A DNA stretch of 64,000 nucleotides from the NCBI GenBank assembly GCA_023630585.1, contig CM042543.1:14175760-14239759 (forward strand). The letters are read 5' to 3'. Made by a program: the position numbers and the translations under genes. Under the pieces are notes generated by a model that saw only the letters and a list, made by a program, of their open reading frames with translations, was not told the DNA's origin and ran no database searches. Of this stretch, positions 1 through 43,358 are shown one piece after another; positions within the stretch are counted from its first letter, which is position 1, and each line of letters begins with the position of its first letter. This DNA comes from Cranoglanis bouderius (Eukaryota; Chordata; Actinopteri; Siluriformes; Cranoglanididae).

Positions 1-1038
1 ACAAAAGCATGGGACGAGTCCATTGAGAGCTCTGTTTTGTAGCATGACAAGCTCTCACTGAGGTCCCACGCTGCCACAGGTTGATATCCTGAATTTCAGT
101 GGCAGTGGTGTATTTAGCTCACAGACTACAGTGAGATGGAAAGCAAATTGCTATGGAGTCCTTAATCTGTATGTTACAAAAGCAATAGTTTGATATCTGC
201 CTGCACCTGATCAACCTTCAGCTAGCACAAATGAGAGGCATGTAATAGCTTTTGGACTAACCCATCCTGGCACCATAATATAGCATATTACAAAATATAC
301 ACATTTCAATACATTTGTGATTCACTTCGCACAGATATACAGTATTAGTCAATAATCAGCCAGCATAGATGCCAGATTAAATATATCAGACTGCCAACTA
401 AATCAACACTGTATATAAACAGAATAATTATCATAATCCAGTCGGCTTTAGCTAAGTAGACAAATTTCATTGTGATCACTGTGTTGTAAATCTCTCTAAT
501 GTCAGTATTAAATGTGCTTAATAGATTGTGTTCTCTGGCTTGTTGATTAAAGACAAGACAGTGTTACCTCCCAAAACCCCAGAGTCTACTAACGAATTAT
601 AGGCTGAATTTAGACAGTCTGATATCTAAGGCCCATCACTAGACCATCTGTATTTGCGTCTCCGGTCGGGGTACAGTGCGTGATTACTGTACAACAGTGC
701 TTTAAAAAAAAAAAAAACGGTCCTCGGGCACCACATTCCTTCCTCCGTGCAGCTCCAAACACACTTGAACCGAGCAATCAGGAACACTTCTACATGGTAC
801 ATACAGGAAGTTTGGAGGATCGGTTTGGGAAACACCGCCATGCACACTACGTTCCACCCGGGATAACGGCGAATTATGTGAAGCTCTCTGAACAGGTACA
901 GCTGAAATCTGGCCTCCTGTACACTGGTCATAATGTGGTGTTTTTATGTTTTTTTTGTTGAAGTTTTACAAACAAATCACAGCCTCACCTACAGTTACAG
1001 ATTGTTAGCAATGTTATGAACTACAGAAAATGTACAAA

Positions 1039-1370
1039 GGCTTAAGAATTATATCCATCCATCCAGTTTCTGCACCAATTATCCGATTATCCTGCACAGG
1101 GTCGTGGGGGACCATGGAGCCTATCCCAGGGGACTCGGGGCACAAGACAGGGGACACCATGGATGGAGTACCAACCCATCGCAAGGCACAATCGCGCGCA
1201 CACACACACACACACTACAGACAATTTAGAGATGCCAATCAGCCTACAACGCATGTCTTTGGACTGGGGGAGGAAACCGGAGTACCCGGAGGAACCCAGA
1301 GAACACGCAAACTCCAGGCACACATGAGCAGAGGCAGGAATCGAACCCCCAACCCTGGAGGTGTGAGGAT
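1039..1370 (+). repeat. dispersed repeat, 'catccatcca...gcctatccca' family, copy 1
   Basis: Lies in the samd5 intron downstream of exon 1. Starts with a (CATC)n-like tract, then blocks such as gcctatccca, acaatttaga, atgtctttggactggggga and aatcgaacccccaaccctgg. The same ordered blocks recur at 49877-50178. Widespread in teleosts; I leave its class open (non-LTR-related tail is likely). Contains a short CA tract near 1198-1214. Confidence 0.7.
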
Positions 1371-1520
1371 TAAGAATTATATACTACTACTACAAAAAAA
1401 AAAAAAAAGATTTCCACATATATAGGATGGAGTGTAACAAGCAATATGAGGTAGGCTTTATAACAGTTGGGTGAAATAATTAAAGCTATTAAAGCAGCCA
1501 TGGTGCAAGCTTGTACACAC

Positions 1521-1973
1521 CTTAAATGAGTAAGGGGGTTTACTCAGGTCTATCCCATCCTTGATCAGCTTATCTCGGATCAGGATCTTCAGCTTGAGTT
1601 TCGGGTAAGACACTGGATCTGGACGGCCTCCGAGCAGCAGATTATTGTTATTGGACAGCTCAAGTCCTTCCCTGTCCCAATGGGACCCACTGGCTTTACT
1701 GTCATAGACACTGGAGACATCTGGAAGGGGCTCTAAGGTGAAGTAAAGACCCGGGGCCAGCTTCTTGTCCTCCTCTCTCAGTCTCTGTACCGCTCGGAGA
1801 ACTTTGAGCCTGTGATGTGGGGGAAACACACCGATGGCGTCCAGGTCAGGCTCTCCGATCTGCTTACACACCTCCAGGTCGTCGTAGCCGTTATCTACGA
1901 ACGCCTCGACATACTGGGTCAGCTGCAGGGTTTTCAGCCACTCGTAGACGATAGCGGGACCGCTGCTCATCAT
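1521..1973 (-). CDS. samd5: samd5 exon 1: sterile alpha motif domain-containing protein 5 (partial, 5' coding exon)
   Basis: SAMD5 is a small cytoplasmic SAM-domain protein; SAM domains are helical protein-interaction modules, and its exact role is poorly known. The exon encodes 151 codons: a SAM domain near residues 8-72 (motifs IVYEWLKTLQL, FVDNGYDDLEVCKQIG, DLDAIGVFPPHHRLKVL, LREEDKKLAPGLYFTLEP), a variable linker, then the conserved tail YPKLKLKILIRDKL and DLSKPPYS. The exon ends in AAG followed by gtgtgt, a good donor, just where the human gene splits. I chose the ATG ATG pair at 1973/1970 because the family starts about 7-10 residues before IVYEWL. The frame stays open upstream to an ATG at 2111 (46 more codons), partly a low-complexity GTA/ATA stretch, so a longer N-terminus cannot be excluded. 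The last coding exon is not in the window. Its neighbour upstream in transcription is stxbp5, as in mammals. Confidence 0.93.
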
Positions 1974-2468
1974 TACTACTATTACTACACAAAGTCCAGT
2001 TAGAAGAGCTGCTGTGTGTCCATTATCCTCTTCGTCCTCTGTGGGAAGTGGAGTTTGGCAAGGCGTGAATCCGTGAGAGTCCGTCTCTGGAAGGAAAGTG
2101 TGTGTTTCCAAAACAGAACCGGTGGGAAAGCCAGGTTGTCGTCGTTGCGCCTCTGAATCATGCCAAGCGGCTACATTTTAAATCGACGATGCAAAAGCAA
2201 GGTTGAAAGTTTAGCTACAAACTTGGCAGGTAAAGTTGAAAACGCGCGCTGGCATTTCACGATCAACACAACCCGGTGACATCCTCCATCGCTGAGGATG
2301 TATTTACCTTCGCAAAAGTGTCACTTTCGAACAAACCTCCCGCGTCCAACTAGCATTCAGGTGTAAACAGCACTGGCGTTTAAAACGAATCTCCGAGCTC
2401 GCACTCAATTAGCCACCGAGAACTATTTTAATCGGCATCGCTGCAAGTCCTTCAAGCAGTGCAGATAG

Positions 2469-2510
<42 letters not shown>

Positions 2511-2640
2511 ACAGAAGAAACCCAGCAGCTCCTCTCTCTCTCTGGTGTCTAACACACAAGCCACGAACACACGGAAAGTAGCTCTGCTGCCTCGTCGCGT
2601 CTACTGAACTTGCTGTGTCTGTTTCTGTCTCATTATCAGT
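1974..2640 (-). promoter_or_regulatory. samd5: samd5 5' UTR and promoter region
   Basis: The stretch just upstream of the samd5 start is richer in CpG than the flanks and contains CT-rich blocks and an (AAT/TTA)n tract at 2470-2510. A 5' UTR plus promoter is inferred from position; I see no clear TATA box and cannot place the transcription start. Confidence 0.4.
2470..2510. repeat. (TTA)n microsatellite
   Basis: About 13 uninterrupted TTA/ATT units within the presumed samd5 5' region. Confidence 0.95.
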
Positions 2641-3106
2641 CTGAGGCTGAACTGAAGCGAGTCTGCGTCTGTGTCTGTTTTTTTTTTGTTTGTTTGTTTT
2701 TTGTTACTCCACAGCGCCTCTTAGTGGCCACGCGAAGAAATGCAGCTATCCTTTTTGTCGTTTTAACTATCTATTAGCAGAGAACCAGAGCCACTAGGCT
2801 TGCTCGAGTTTATTGCTCGACAGCAGATGAAAACACTCGGATGAGAGGTGAAACACGTTCAAAACTATAACAAATAAAGTCCTGTTTCCTTAATAGTACT
2901 TCTGCAATGAGACACTTTCATGTACAGGTGTCTTATTTGCTGACAAACTTGATTTAAAAAGTGTATTTTTGAAGGGGCTGGCCACCTGCGGACCCTCGTA
3001 CAGACTGATCAACTTCAGACTTGGTAAAATTCGTGCAGCACAGCTATACGAGTTAATTTAGGTTTGTGTTAATTACACAAATTGTGTCCCATTGTTAGTT
3101 TAATTA

Positions 3107-4162
3107 TACACCAATCAGCCATAACATTAAAACCACCGACATGTGAAGTGAATAATATTGATTATCTTAATTGGCACAGGGTGTGACATATTAAGCAGCA
3201 AGTGAACAGTCAGTTCTTGAAGTTGATGCGTTGGAAGCAAGAAAAATAGGCAAGCGTAAGGATCTTAGCGACTTTGACAAGGGACAAATTGTGATGGCTA
3301 GACGACTGGGTCAGAACATCTCCAAAACAGCAGGTCTTGTGGGCTGTTCTCGGTATGCAGTGGTTGGTACCAAAAGTGGTCCAAGGAAGGACAACCAGTG
3401 AACCAGTGATAGGATCATGGGCACACAAGGCTTCACATTTTCTATAACATCATGTGGACGGCCGGGTGTGTGTGTCGCTTATCAGGGGAAGAGATGGTAC
3501 CAGCAGGGACGTTTCTAGGCATAGGTGGACTAGGTGGTCATCTAGGGCACCACCAGCTTGGGGGCGCCAATGAGTGTCCTAAAGCCCTTGTCTGACTCAC
3601 CCACTCACAAGAAAGATAGTACCACAGGTGTAACCTGGCCTGGGCATTCAGGGCTGTAGCCCTGAAGAGTTTTATTTTAAATCTTTAATCAGGTAATGCT
3701 TTATGATTGCATGCCATTATCTGGTATCCCTGGTGATAGTGGGCGCTGCTGTTAGGAAGAGAGATAGAGATGTAGAGGGCCGGGAACGTTAATGCTTACC
3801 CGTGGGGGTGGAGGGGCACCAATAGGAATCTCGCCTAGGGCACCAAAATGGCCAGAAATGGCCCTGGGCACCAGGATGCACTATGGGAAGAAGGCAAGCC
3901 GGCAGAGGCACTGTGATGCTCAGGACAGTGTTCTGCTGGGAAACCTTGGGTCTTGGCATTCATGTGGATGTTAATTTGACACATACTACCTACCTAAACA
4001 TTGTTGCACACCAAGTACATCCCTTCATGGCAAGCATATTCAGTGATGGCACTGATGGTCTTGTGGAGTCCATGCCTCAACAGATCAGATCCATTTTGGC
4101 AGCATAAATGGGACCCACACAATATTAGGCAGGTGGTTTTAATGTTATGGCTGATTGGTGTA
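3107..4162 (+). mobile_element. degenerate Tc1/mariner element with intact-looking ends
   Basis: Terminal inverted repeats begin tacaccaatcagccataac on the left and end with its reverse complement on the right, followed by matching TA dinucleotides. Inside, near 3226-3405 on the plus strand, lies a recognisable transposase N-terminal piece (GKRKDLSDFDKGQIVMARRLG), a helix-turn-helix region. It is soon broken by stops. The stretch about 3480-3890 is unlike transposase and may be a secondary insertion. No DDE core is visible, so the copy is dead. Confidence 0.8.
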
Positions 4163-4281
4163 TATAGTTACTTAACCTTTAGCTACAAGTAAGTGTTTTG
4201 TAGGTGATTAGATTACCTTTATCTAGCTAGCTTAATAGCCAAGTTGTTTATGCTAGCTAGCTAAGTGAAGCATAAAACATG

Positions 4282-4386
4282 ATGGGACATGCTGTTATAG
4301 GAAAATAATCAATGATGGGGTGATCTGTTCACATCCAATCATTACCACCTTGAATTAGGATATTTTCCTATAAAAGCATGTCCCAA
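4282..4386. mobile_element. short palindromic MITE, 'gggacatgctgttataggaaaata' family
   Basis: Inverted arms of about 25 bases (gggacatgctgttataggaa at left; its reverse complement, with one extra base, at right) surround about 55 bases. Related fragments occur at 4863-4925 and 37738-37815. No coding capacity. Confidence 0.7.
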
Positions 4387-4862
4387 ATATTTCTCTTCAC
4401 CGTGATTTCTCTAAAAATTAGAAAGGCTGGTGTGGGATCAACTGTTAGCTTTTATAATGTAACCCTACTTTCACACTAGCAGAGGACAAAACAAAAGGTC
4501 ACCATTTATTTTTTATGTACATACATGACACAGAGCTGTAATTTCAGCAACAGCAGCAAGTGACAAGCAACATTTGACTAAAAATGTTTTTAATTCTATG
4601 CAAACTAGATGTCACTAATGTGACAAATACAAATGATTTGCTTAAATGATTCCTAAGACCAGTCCTATGGGGCATGTGGTACAACATTCTTCAGGTCACC
4701 ATACACAGTTTATACCTGCAGTTAGTTCCTGTTTCACAGACATTTGCCTTCACTTTAAACAAAGAAAACATGTGCAATTCTTTAATTATGTGCCATTTGT
4801 TATTTACTAAACATTTCAAGTTTTTCAGCAAACTACTAGGTTATAAGAGGAATTAAACACTT

Positions 4863-4925
4863 CAGGACATGCTGTTATTGGAAAATAACCAATGCTTTGT
4901 GTCAGGCCATATCACACCACCCTGT
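4863..4925. repeat. fragment of the 4282-4386 MITE family
   Basis: Shares ggacatgctgttattggaaaataa with the preceding MITE but lacks the right arm. Confidence 0.55.
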
Positions 4926-5212
4926 CATTGATCACTGTCAGTTTGTTATGTGTCACTGCGCTTCAATCACAACCCACAACATTACATTTGCACTCCAGTT
5001 AGCTATGTGGATATGGTGAGTTATTTATTTTGTTTAAAATCATTCAGGCCAACCCTCATCAGTATACATGTTGTCATGTTATATTTATAGTGTTACATTT
5101 GATTGTAGCAGAGCAGTTGGCTAAGGCCAGTTCATGGATGCCCTTCTGAAGTGTACAATCCATTGACATTGCACACCACAATCTATATGCTGTGAACTTT
5201 ATTTATAAACTT

Positions 5213-5218
5213 TATATA

Positions 5219-5276
<58 letters not shown>
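5213..5276. repeat. (TA)n microsatellite
   Basis: Almost pure TA dinucleotide array of about 60 bases. Confidence 0.97.
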
Positions 5277-5279
<3 letters not shown>

Positions 5280-5384
5280 TGTATGGTAATGACACTAATG
5301 GTATAGGCACATATGTTGTTTGATCACTTCCCCACCGTGTCATGCCACATTTTGGATTGGATTGTAAATACTGTACATTCAGAA

Positions 5385-6409
5385 TTACAATTTCAGAATA
5401 AAGTTCCGAAAGTAAAATTGCAAAGACTATGAATATCTCATCATCTACAATACATAATATCATCAAAAGATTCTGAGAATCTGGAGAAATCTGTGCGCAA
5501 GGGACAAGGGTGAAAATCAATATTGCATGCCCGTGATCTTCGGGCCCTCAGGCAGCACTGCATTAAAAACAGGCATGATTCTGTAATGAAAATCACTGCA
5601 TGGGCTCAGAAACACCTCCAGAACTCATTGTCTGTGAGCACAGTTCACCGTGCCATCCACAAATGCTGGTTAAAGCTCTATCATACAAAGAAGAAGCCAT
5701 ATGTGAACATTATCCAGAAATGCCGCCATCTTCTCTGGGCCAAAGCTCATTTAAAATGGACTGAGGCAAAGTGGAAAACTGTTCTGTGGTCAGACAAATC
5801 GAAATTTGAAATGCTTTTTGGAAACCATGGACGCTGCATCCGCTAAACTAAAGAGGACTAAAGAGGAGAGGGAACATCCGGCTTTTCATCAGCACTCAGT
5901 TCAAAAGTCTGCATCTCTGATGGTATGGGGGTGCATTAGTGCCTATAGAATGGGCAGTTTGCACATCTGGAAAGGCACCATCAATGCTGAAAAGTATATA
6001 TAGGTTTTAGAGCAAGATATGCTTCCATCCAGATTCCATCCCATCTTTAATTCTGAGAGACTCTGCCTCTCTAAGATACTCTTTTTATGCCCAATCATGT
6101 TACTGACCTGCTGCCAATTAACCTAATTAGTCGCACAATGTTCCTCCAGCTGTTTCTTTTTAGTAACACTTAGTTTTCTAGCCTTTTGTTGTCCCCATCC
6201 CAACTTTTTTGAGATGTGTTGCAGCCATCAAATTCAAAATTACCTTAATTTTTTCCTTAAAATGGTACATTTCCTCAGTTTAAACATTTGATATGTTTTC
6301 TATGTTCTATTGTGAATAACATATGGGTTTATGAGATTTGCAAATCATTGCATTCTGTTTTTATTTACATTTTACACAGCGTCCCAACTTTTTTGGAATT
6401 GGGGTTGTA
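5385..6409 (+). mobile_element. Tc1/mariner relic lacking left end and catalytic C-terminus
   Basis: The right end carries ccaacttttttggaattgggg then ttgta, the terminus of a Tc1-like family with long A/T-rich ends common in fish. The left inverted repeat is missing. Transposase pieces at 5523-5846 and, in another frame, 5806-6003 include NSLSVSTVHRAIHKCWLKL, KWKTVLWSDKSKFEMLFGN and SASLMVWGCISAYRMGSLHIW. The block that normally carries the second Asp and the Glu is gone; after 6003 the sequence jumps to the non-coding 3' part. Confidence 0.85.
5523..6003 (+). pseudogene. Tc1-like transposase pseudogene
   Basis: Two overlapping frames joined by a frameshift near 5840. The first catalytic Asp survives in WSDK, but the following Glu of the usual WSDE is Lys. 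The distal DDE region is deleted. Non-functional. Confidence 0.85.
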
Positions 6410-6874
6410 TCTCATTTTGCGTATCATATTGTCTTTCATTATTTAAGACATTACACATTATAGTATTATATAATATTATATAATTTGCTAAATACAATCA
6501 TTTGCTGTAATAGAAAAATCTTGATCTTCCTGCCTCTCGAGGATCTCTGCAGTGCCTCGTCTTAATAACATGTTGCACCATCTGCCATCTGGTTCTGCAT
6601 CATAAGGTAATATTTAATACATCAGAATGATATAGAAGTCAAATTTTCTCAGATGATTGTTACACATTGTCCCTGCACCATAGCATTACTGCAAAGCTTA
6701 TTAATCTTGTTATACTGGTTGCAAGACAACTTTTATCTTAAGCCCAGGTTACTCTGACCAGTCAAAACAGAAATGTGTTCAACACATCAGCTTTACAAGC
6801 TGGTCAGAATGCCAGGTCCTCAATTCTAAGTGGAATTAGGCAACTTTTCCTCTGCTGTGGTGGGCTGTGTGTTT

Positions 6875-6875
<1 letters not shown>

Positions 6876-6909
<34 letters not shown>
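6876..6909. repeat. (TTG)n microsatellite
   Basis: Eleven or so uninterrupted TTG units. Confidence 0.95.
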
Positions 6910-7110
6910 CAGAGGTTGGGGAGTAGGTGTTTGGTGTATTCTAGATTAATTATATTAATATTCTGCTAGTTTAATTAGGAAAGCTATTTTTTTGTTGTTG
7001 AAAAATGCAGACAATAAATGTTCCGTGCATATACTGTGTTTCTGATTAGAATGTAATGAATTAACAAGTGAAAAGAAATAAGTTAATGCAGCAACAGTAC
7101 ATGGAAATAA

Positions 7111-7200
7111 TCATTCATTCATTCATCTGTCTTCAGTAACCACATTATCCTGATCAGTGTTACGGTGGACCTAGAGCCTATCCTGGGACAACAGGCAAAG
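7111..7200 (+). repeat. fragment related to the 'gcctatccca' dispersed repeat
   Basis: (CATT)n start, then ttatcctgatcagtgttacgg and agagcctatcctggga, resembling the start of the copies at 1039 and 49877. Confidence 0.5.
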
Positions 7201-10105
7201 TAGGGGAAAAGCATAGAGCATGGGTCATGGGTGGGCTTGTGCAGAGGGCATTTATGCAAGAGGCTGTCTGTATTTCTTCAATGCATTTCTACTACCAATG
7301 GGTGAAGATGCCCCTCCCCATATAGTGGATTTCCCCCTTGACAGCAGGTCCATGCCTGTATTCAGTATACCTGGGATGTGCATGCTGCTGTGCGTGTACA
7401 AGTCACTGTGACATGGATTGGAAATTGTGATTAGTGCTGAGGTGAAACGATAAAATCCACTTCATACAGCCTTGTTCTTAATAGCAGCTCATGTGAGACA
7501 GAATGTGCTCCTGTTACAGGTGTGTGCACATGGAAATGGAATTCAACTGCAGTCCCATGAATGTAGCATCTTCAGAGGCTAAGCCCTGGAACGAACTACA
7601 ACTAACCAGTCATCTACATACAGGTATGTCATGATTTTGAGCCCCTCTAATCTTAACAAGGGTAATCCTGCCTTCACACACAAATAAAAAATTTGAAATT
7701 GTATATCCTTAAATGTCTGTTCAACACTCCAAGATGGGATGTAGTAAAGTACTTTTCTTGGTAACAAGGAAATATCAGGTAAAGAAGCCCTGTTGACTTT
7801 GATCCTTGAAAATTTTCCAATATTGCACCTTTTTCTAAGTAAATTTCCTCCTTTAGAAACGAGTCGTGTGAGAGAGAAAAAAAAGATTCCTTAGCAACAC
7901 AGAGGTTTCATGGCATAAGGACTTTTGTAGTCCCTTCTCATAGTTTTGACCACCCACTTGGGAGTTGATGTAGTATGCCAAGCTTATATGTGGTCTGAAA
8001 GCTGTCCAGCTGGAGCTGGAGGCTGGAAGAGGCTGCTAATTACAGGCAGAGCAGGCACACTCATAGGCGATGAGTGACCGCCATCTAGTGGTGAAGCCAG
8101 TGGACATTGAGATGCTCCAGGAGCTGATTTTTCACATTAAAAAACACTGTGTGTTGTGTGCTGTTGGGGGTGGGGGTGTTGATCCAGTGAAGGGAAGGCA
8201 CTCATGGCAGGGGAGGGGCTGTACCCACTGACTGAGATTTTTCTCTTTGAGTGAAAAACTTGTGTCCAATTAGCTGGCCACCGGGAAACCCCTCAAGCCA
8301 CCAATCACTATTTTTCTGGGGGTTAGTGGGGGTTAGTGGGGTGGCCATGGTAAAAGACATATTTCCTCAAGGCTTGAGCAAGAAGCCAGGCTTCTGGCTG
8401 AGGCTTGGGCCTGCCAGTGCCAGTTACCCCATGCCATGGGCTGATATGCCTTTGACCTTCAGGTCAAGTGGGTCTCCTTCAGTGATGCTTCATGTGCTTG
8501 GCATATGCAGGGAGGACAGGCAGGATATATATTTGTGTGGGCTTCATCTCTTCAAAATGGACGAGATATTTCCTTTGCAACTGCAATTCGCCTCACAGTT
8601 GCCAGAGGTTCCAAAAAATTACTAACTGCTCTGTTGAGCTCTTTCTTTTTAAGATTTTCATTGCTGAATTTCCAATACCAAAGTGGAGTCCTGTTCAGAG
8701 ACTGGAATAACTGGAAATAATTTTGTCTTGAAATCACATTTGACAGTGGAAACAGGGTGGAGACCCACGCTCAATAATTTTTGTACCTTGGCCTTACAAG
8801 AGTTATATTCTCTTGAAATTTTGTATAAAATGGTTAGAACACACTCAGTTATCATGAGATCTATGCTTTACAGTGAGTGAATGTGTATGGGTCAAGTTGA
8901 AAGATGAGGGGACGGAGTCGGTTTGATTTTCTTGTTTTCTGGCTTTGTTTCCCCTGTATGAATTATTTAGAATTTACATTTGAAAGTCCAGATTATGGTG
9001 CCATACAAAACAACAACCATTTGTTTCAACTGTACTCTAGCACAGTGGGCAAATGATGGCACTTGATGCATGTGATCAACACATGTAAAAAGGCTGTTTC
9101 ACTGAAGTACACACGAATTCTTAAAGACAAAAGAATCAGCAACAAATGTTTGATTTACATTTATTTTCCAATCCACAGTTATGTATAATCAACATATTTC
9201 CTAGACTGTAGGTGGCAGCATATTAAGACAAACATCCATGTGAAATTCTGCTTAATAAAACTGTACAATAACTTGGCTATAATGAGGAAAACTGCACCCC
9301 ACAGAAACTTTCAAACATGGCAATTAAGAAAACAGACCCTCTCCCCAGAAAACAGAAGAGCATGGGCTTTAGGGAGTACTGTATTGGTTGAGTATGCTCA
9401 CGCTGAACAATTCAAAATGTAACAACACACATTAAATATGTTCCTCCATGCCTGACTGAGAAACAAAAGATACATGGGATCTGCTCTTGTCTAACATGAT
9501 TCAGAAATCAGACATCTTGTCTAAAGGGTATACATTATGAATGTTTCAAATTTGTAAACACTAAGTATCATGCTGCCTTTTTTTGTGCAAGAAAACTTGT
9601 AGGACACAGTATACAGAAATGGCCTGTCGTCTCAGACACATAGAGCTTCAAGTCTGAAGCAACTCCTTCATCTACACATCATCAAGCAGTTAGCTCACCT
9701 TCAAGTGTTTTTGACATTGATATTCAGTGTCAAAAACAAAATGACAAATTTGATATTCAGGGAGAATATATACAACTAATTATCTTAAAATGCACCATTC
9801 TCTTTAAATAATATACTAAAAGTATTTCTTTGTAAATATCTGAAATTAAAAGTATATATATTTTCCAAATATATAAATATATCATATCATTAAACTGACA
9901 ATGAAGACAGATCTGAGAGTAAAAGACACTCCTTGAAGCTTGACATTAACACATCTCAGCATCTTGCTTACTCATGTTTTGGTCCTTCTAAAAGAAACAA
10001 ATGCCAAAAAATAGTTACAAAACAAACTACAAAAATATCAATAAAATGACTTTTATGTCATTATAATACAAAACATATAGTGCAAAATCACACAACTGCT
10101 TATAC

Positions 10106-10106
<1 letters not shown>

Positions 10107-10151
<45 letters not shown>
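10107..10151. repeat. A45 homopolymer
   Basis: 45 consecutive A on the plus strand, poly-T in the presumed stxbp5 transcript. Confidence 0.95.
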
Positions 10152-10153
<2 letters not shown>

Positions 10154-10910
10154 AAGCACAGTAGCATAATTTTTAGTTCACTCAATGCTGAAAATTCTCC
10201 GTTTTGGTAGGTATTTACACAGATGTCATGGCAAGCAAAGGAGTGGCTCACTGTATTTCTATGGAGGTCATGACACTGTTCTCTCAGATCCTCTACAACA
10301 AGCATCACAGCAGGTCAGACCCTCTCAGTTTGGACGATCAAACACTAGAAAACAACTGTTTGGTGTCAGACACGAACATGGCAGCCTTCCCCGGTTGCTT
10401 TGTGCTAGCACTCTCAAATTTGTCTTCAAATGCCCAATTATTTACAACATTTGGCAGCAATTTGGAAAAAGAACAGAAAAGCATCATCCTTCATTGGTAA
10501 ATAGAGAACAAAAAATGCTCCTAAATAAACAAGTAGCAGCAATTTCTTGCACCTCACAAACCGAAATAAAGGAAAAAGACTCGGCACATACATAAAAAAA
10601 AAAAAGTCTCAACTTGGAATTTAAAATAAATCAGGTGCTGTGGCATTTCTATAACCATATGTGAGCGCACACATATTCCTGCATATATGTATGTTCGCAA
10701 AGACTCACAGATACACACATAGGTCGAGGTTAGCATATCTGCATGATAAGCAAAGGCAAAAGTGAAACCCCTCTCAGGTACAGATTAAGGAAATGCTGAC
10801 CAACAGCATGGAGTTGCTTAGTGGTGCTTGGTCACTTCCTCTGCAGCAAACACAAAGATGGCTGTAGTCGCTTCTCTGAGCTGGATGAAACTCATGCATT
10901 CAAGTTACTT

Positions 10911-10932
10911 GGGGGGGGGGGGGGGGGGGGGG
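10911..10932. repeat. G22 homopolymer
   Basis: 22 consecutive G on the plus strand (C22 in the transcript); unusual and prone to sequencing error. Confidence 0.95.
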
Positions 10933-11795
10933 TGAATGGAGATGAATAGAAGAGAAATATATCTTTCCTCCACCTGAGGATTGCTGAATAGAACCAGGCC
11001 TGTATAGCAGTTTCACTGCAGAGCTGCTCTAAGGGGTCTCCTTAGGGGTTGCACAGCAAGAGAAGCTGAAGCATCATGGGGAAAATGGGAGGAGGAGCAA
11101 GACTCCACAAAGTATCCACAGAACATTCTTGAGTTTCCACCAGTTAGTGAGGAAATCTACTACAGTAGTCATCACAAGGCACATACTGTAAGTCATGCCT
11201 CACACTTTTGTCAAGTCTTTATCAAGTTTCGCCACATGGACAAAAATAGTACACATGCTCCAGGATATAGTTCTCCAGTATATGATATGCAACCGCTCAT
11301 AAACTACATATATTCAGCAGATGATTAGATCATGCTCAGTTCATTTACCCTAATATTTGTTTGGATGCACATGTTGTGTGTCTAAACCAAAAGCTTTTAA
11401 TGGATTTCTAGGGATTTCTGATCAGTGTAAACCAACACGTCCTTTATGAAAAAGGACTGAAACAAAAGATCGGCATGATTCTACTTTGCACTGGCCAGTC
11501 CATGATCTGGCAGAAATTATCACATGCTATATGGTTGTTACAGCACATTACCAGCCCTTTAGAGATTGAATTAATGACACTTCATCACACGTCTAGCCTT
11601 CGGTCCATGTAAAAAGAAAAGAAACAAAAAGTTGTAAAATGCTAGGTTTCTAAGTCACTAGACATGCTATTTATTTAGATCCATGTAATCAGAAGGCATT
11701 ACACCAGGCAATGCTATGGGCATAACATTTACTGTGCTCAGCGTTCAACTACTCTCACCCCATTCGTTCATAGAAATAATCATAATCTTTTTCTG

Positions 11796-11797
<2 letters not shown>

Positions 11798-11831
<34 letters not shown>
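11798..11831. repeat. T34 homopolymer
   Basis: 34 consecutive T on the plus strand, so A34 in the presumed transcript. Confidence 0.95.
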
Positions 11832-11835
<4 letters not shown>

Positions 11836-12239
11836 GATTAGAATGGCAGTGACAAAATGACAGCACAGATGATGGTGATGAGAGCAAGTTACATGACTCA
11901 AGATACAAAACTCATGTTGAGTCCCCTATCCTGTAACAGAAAGGAGCATCTTTGTGACAGGAAAGAGTGCTCAACCTCTCACATTCCTTCTAGAGAAATG
12001 GAAAGTTTTTGCTGGCATTCCTTTCCCTCTTCCTGCTTCTTCCATTCTCACTCTCTGTTCAGCCCCTCAGTTGAACGTGAGATGTCAGATGACTGAGGAA
12101 ACACTGTGGCGTTGAACTTGAGAACAGCAGACACAACCTTTACTTTTGAGAGAGAAAGGAAGAGGAGGAAGAAAGGAAGAAGGTTGGGGAGGGATGTGCA
12201 GCCCCGACACCGAGGACCCCCTGACTCTCTGCATGGTCA

Positions 12240-43358
<31,119 letters not shown>

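Larger units (their letters stand above)
2660..9150. other. intergenic region between samd5 and stxbp5
   Basis: Apart from the listed transposon relics, MITEs and microsatellites I see no coding exon here. The stretch 6410-9150 holds only short chance frames, a (TTG)n tract and a repeat fragment at 7111-7200. The region separates two genes in the same orientation, so it should hold the stxbp5 poly(A) site and distal samd5 regulatory DNA. Confidence 0.6.
9150..12239 (-). other. stxbp5: probable stxbp5 3' UTR
   Basis: Minus-strand sequence directly downstream of the stxbp5 stop with no other gene. Long 3' UTRs are usual for tomosyn-1 genes. A minus-strand aataaa lies at 9160-9165, a possible poly(A) signal, but other candidates exist. 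The region holds three long homopolymers: A45 (10107-10151), G22 (10911-10932) and T34 (11798-11831). Confidence 0.35.

Noticed and set aside
626..961. Overlapping frames of about 100 residues on both strands, considered as the last samd5 exon
   Set aside because: No samd5 C-terminal motif, no suitable acceptor, and low-complexity Lys/Phe runs from a poly-A tract.
3792..4192. Three overlapping plus-strand frames
   Set aside because: Within a dead Tc1 element and a probable nested repeat; no protein motif.
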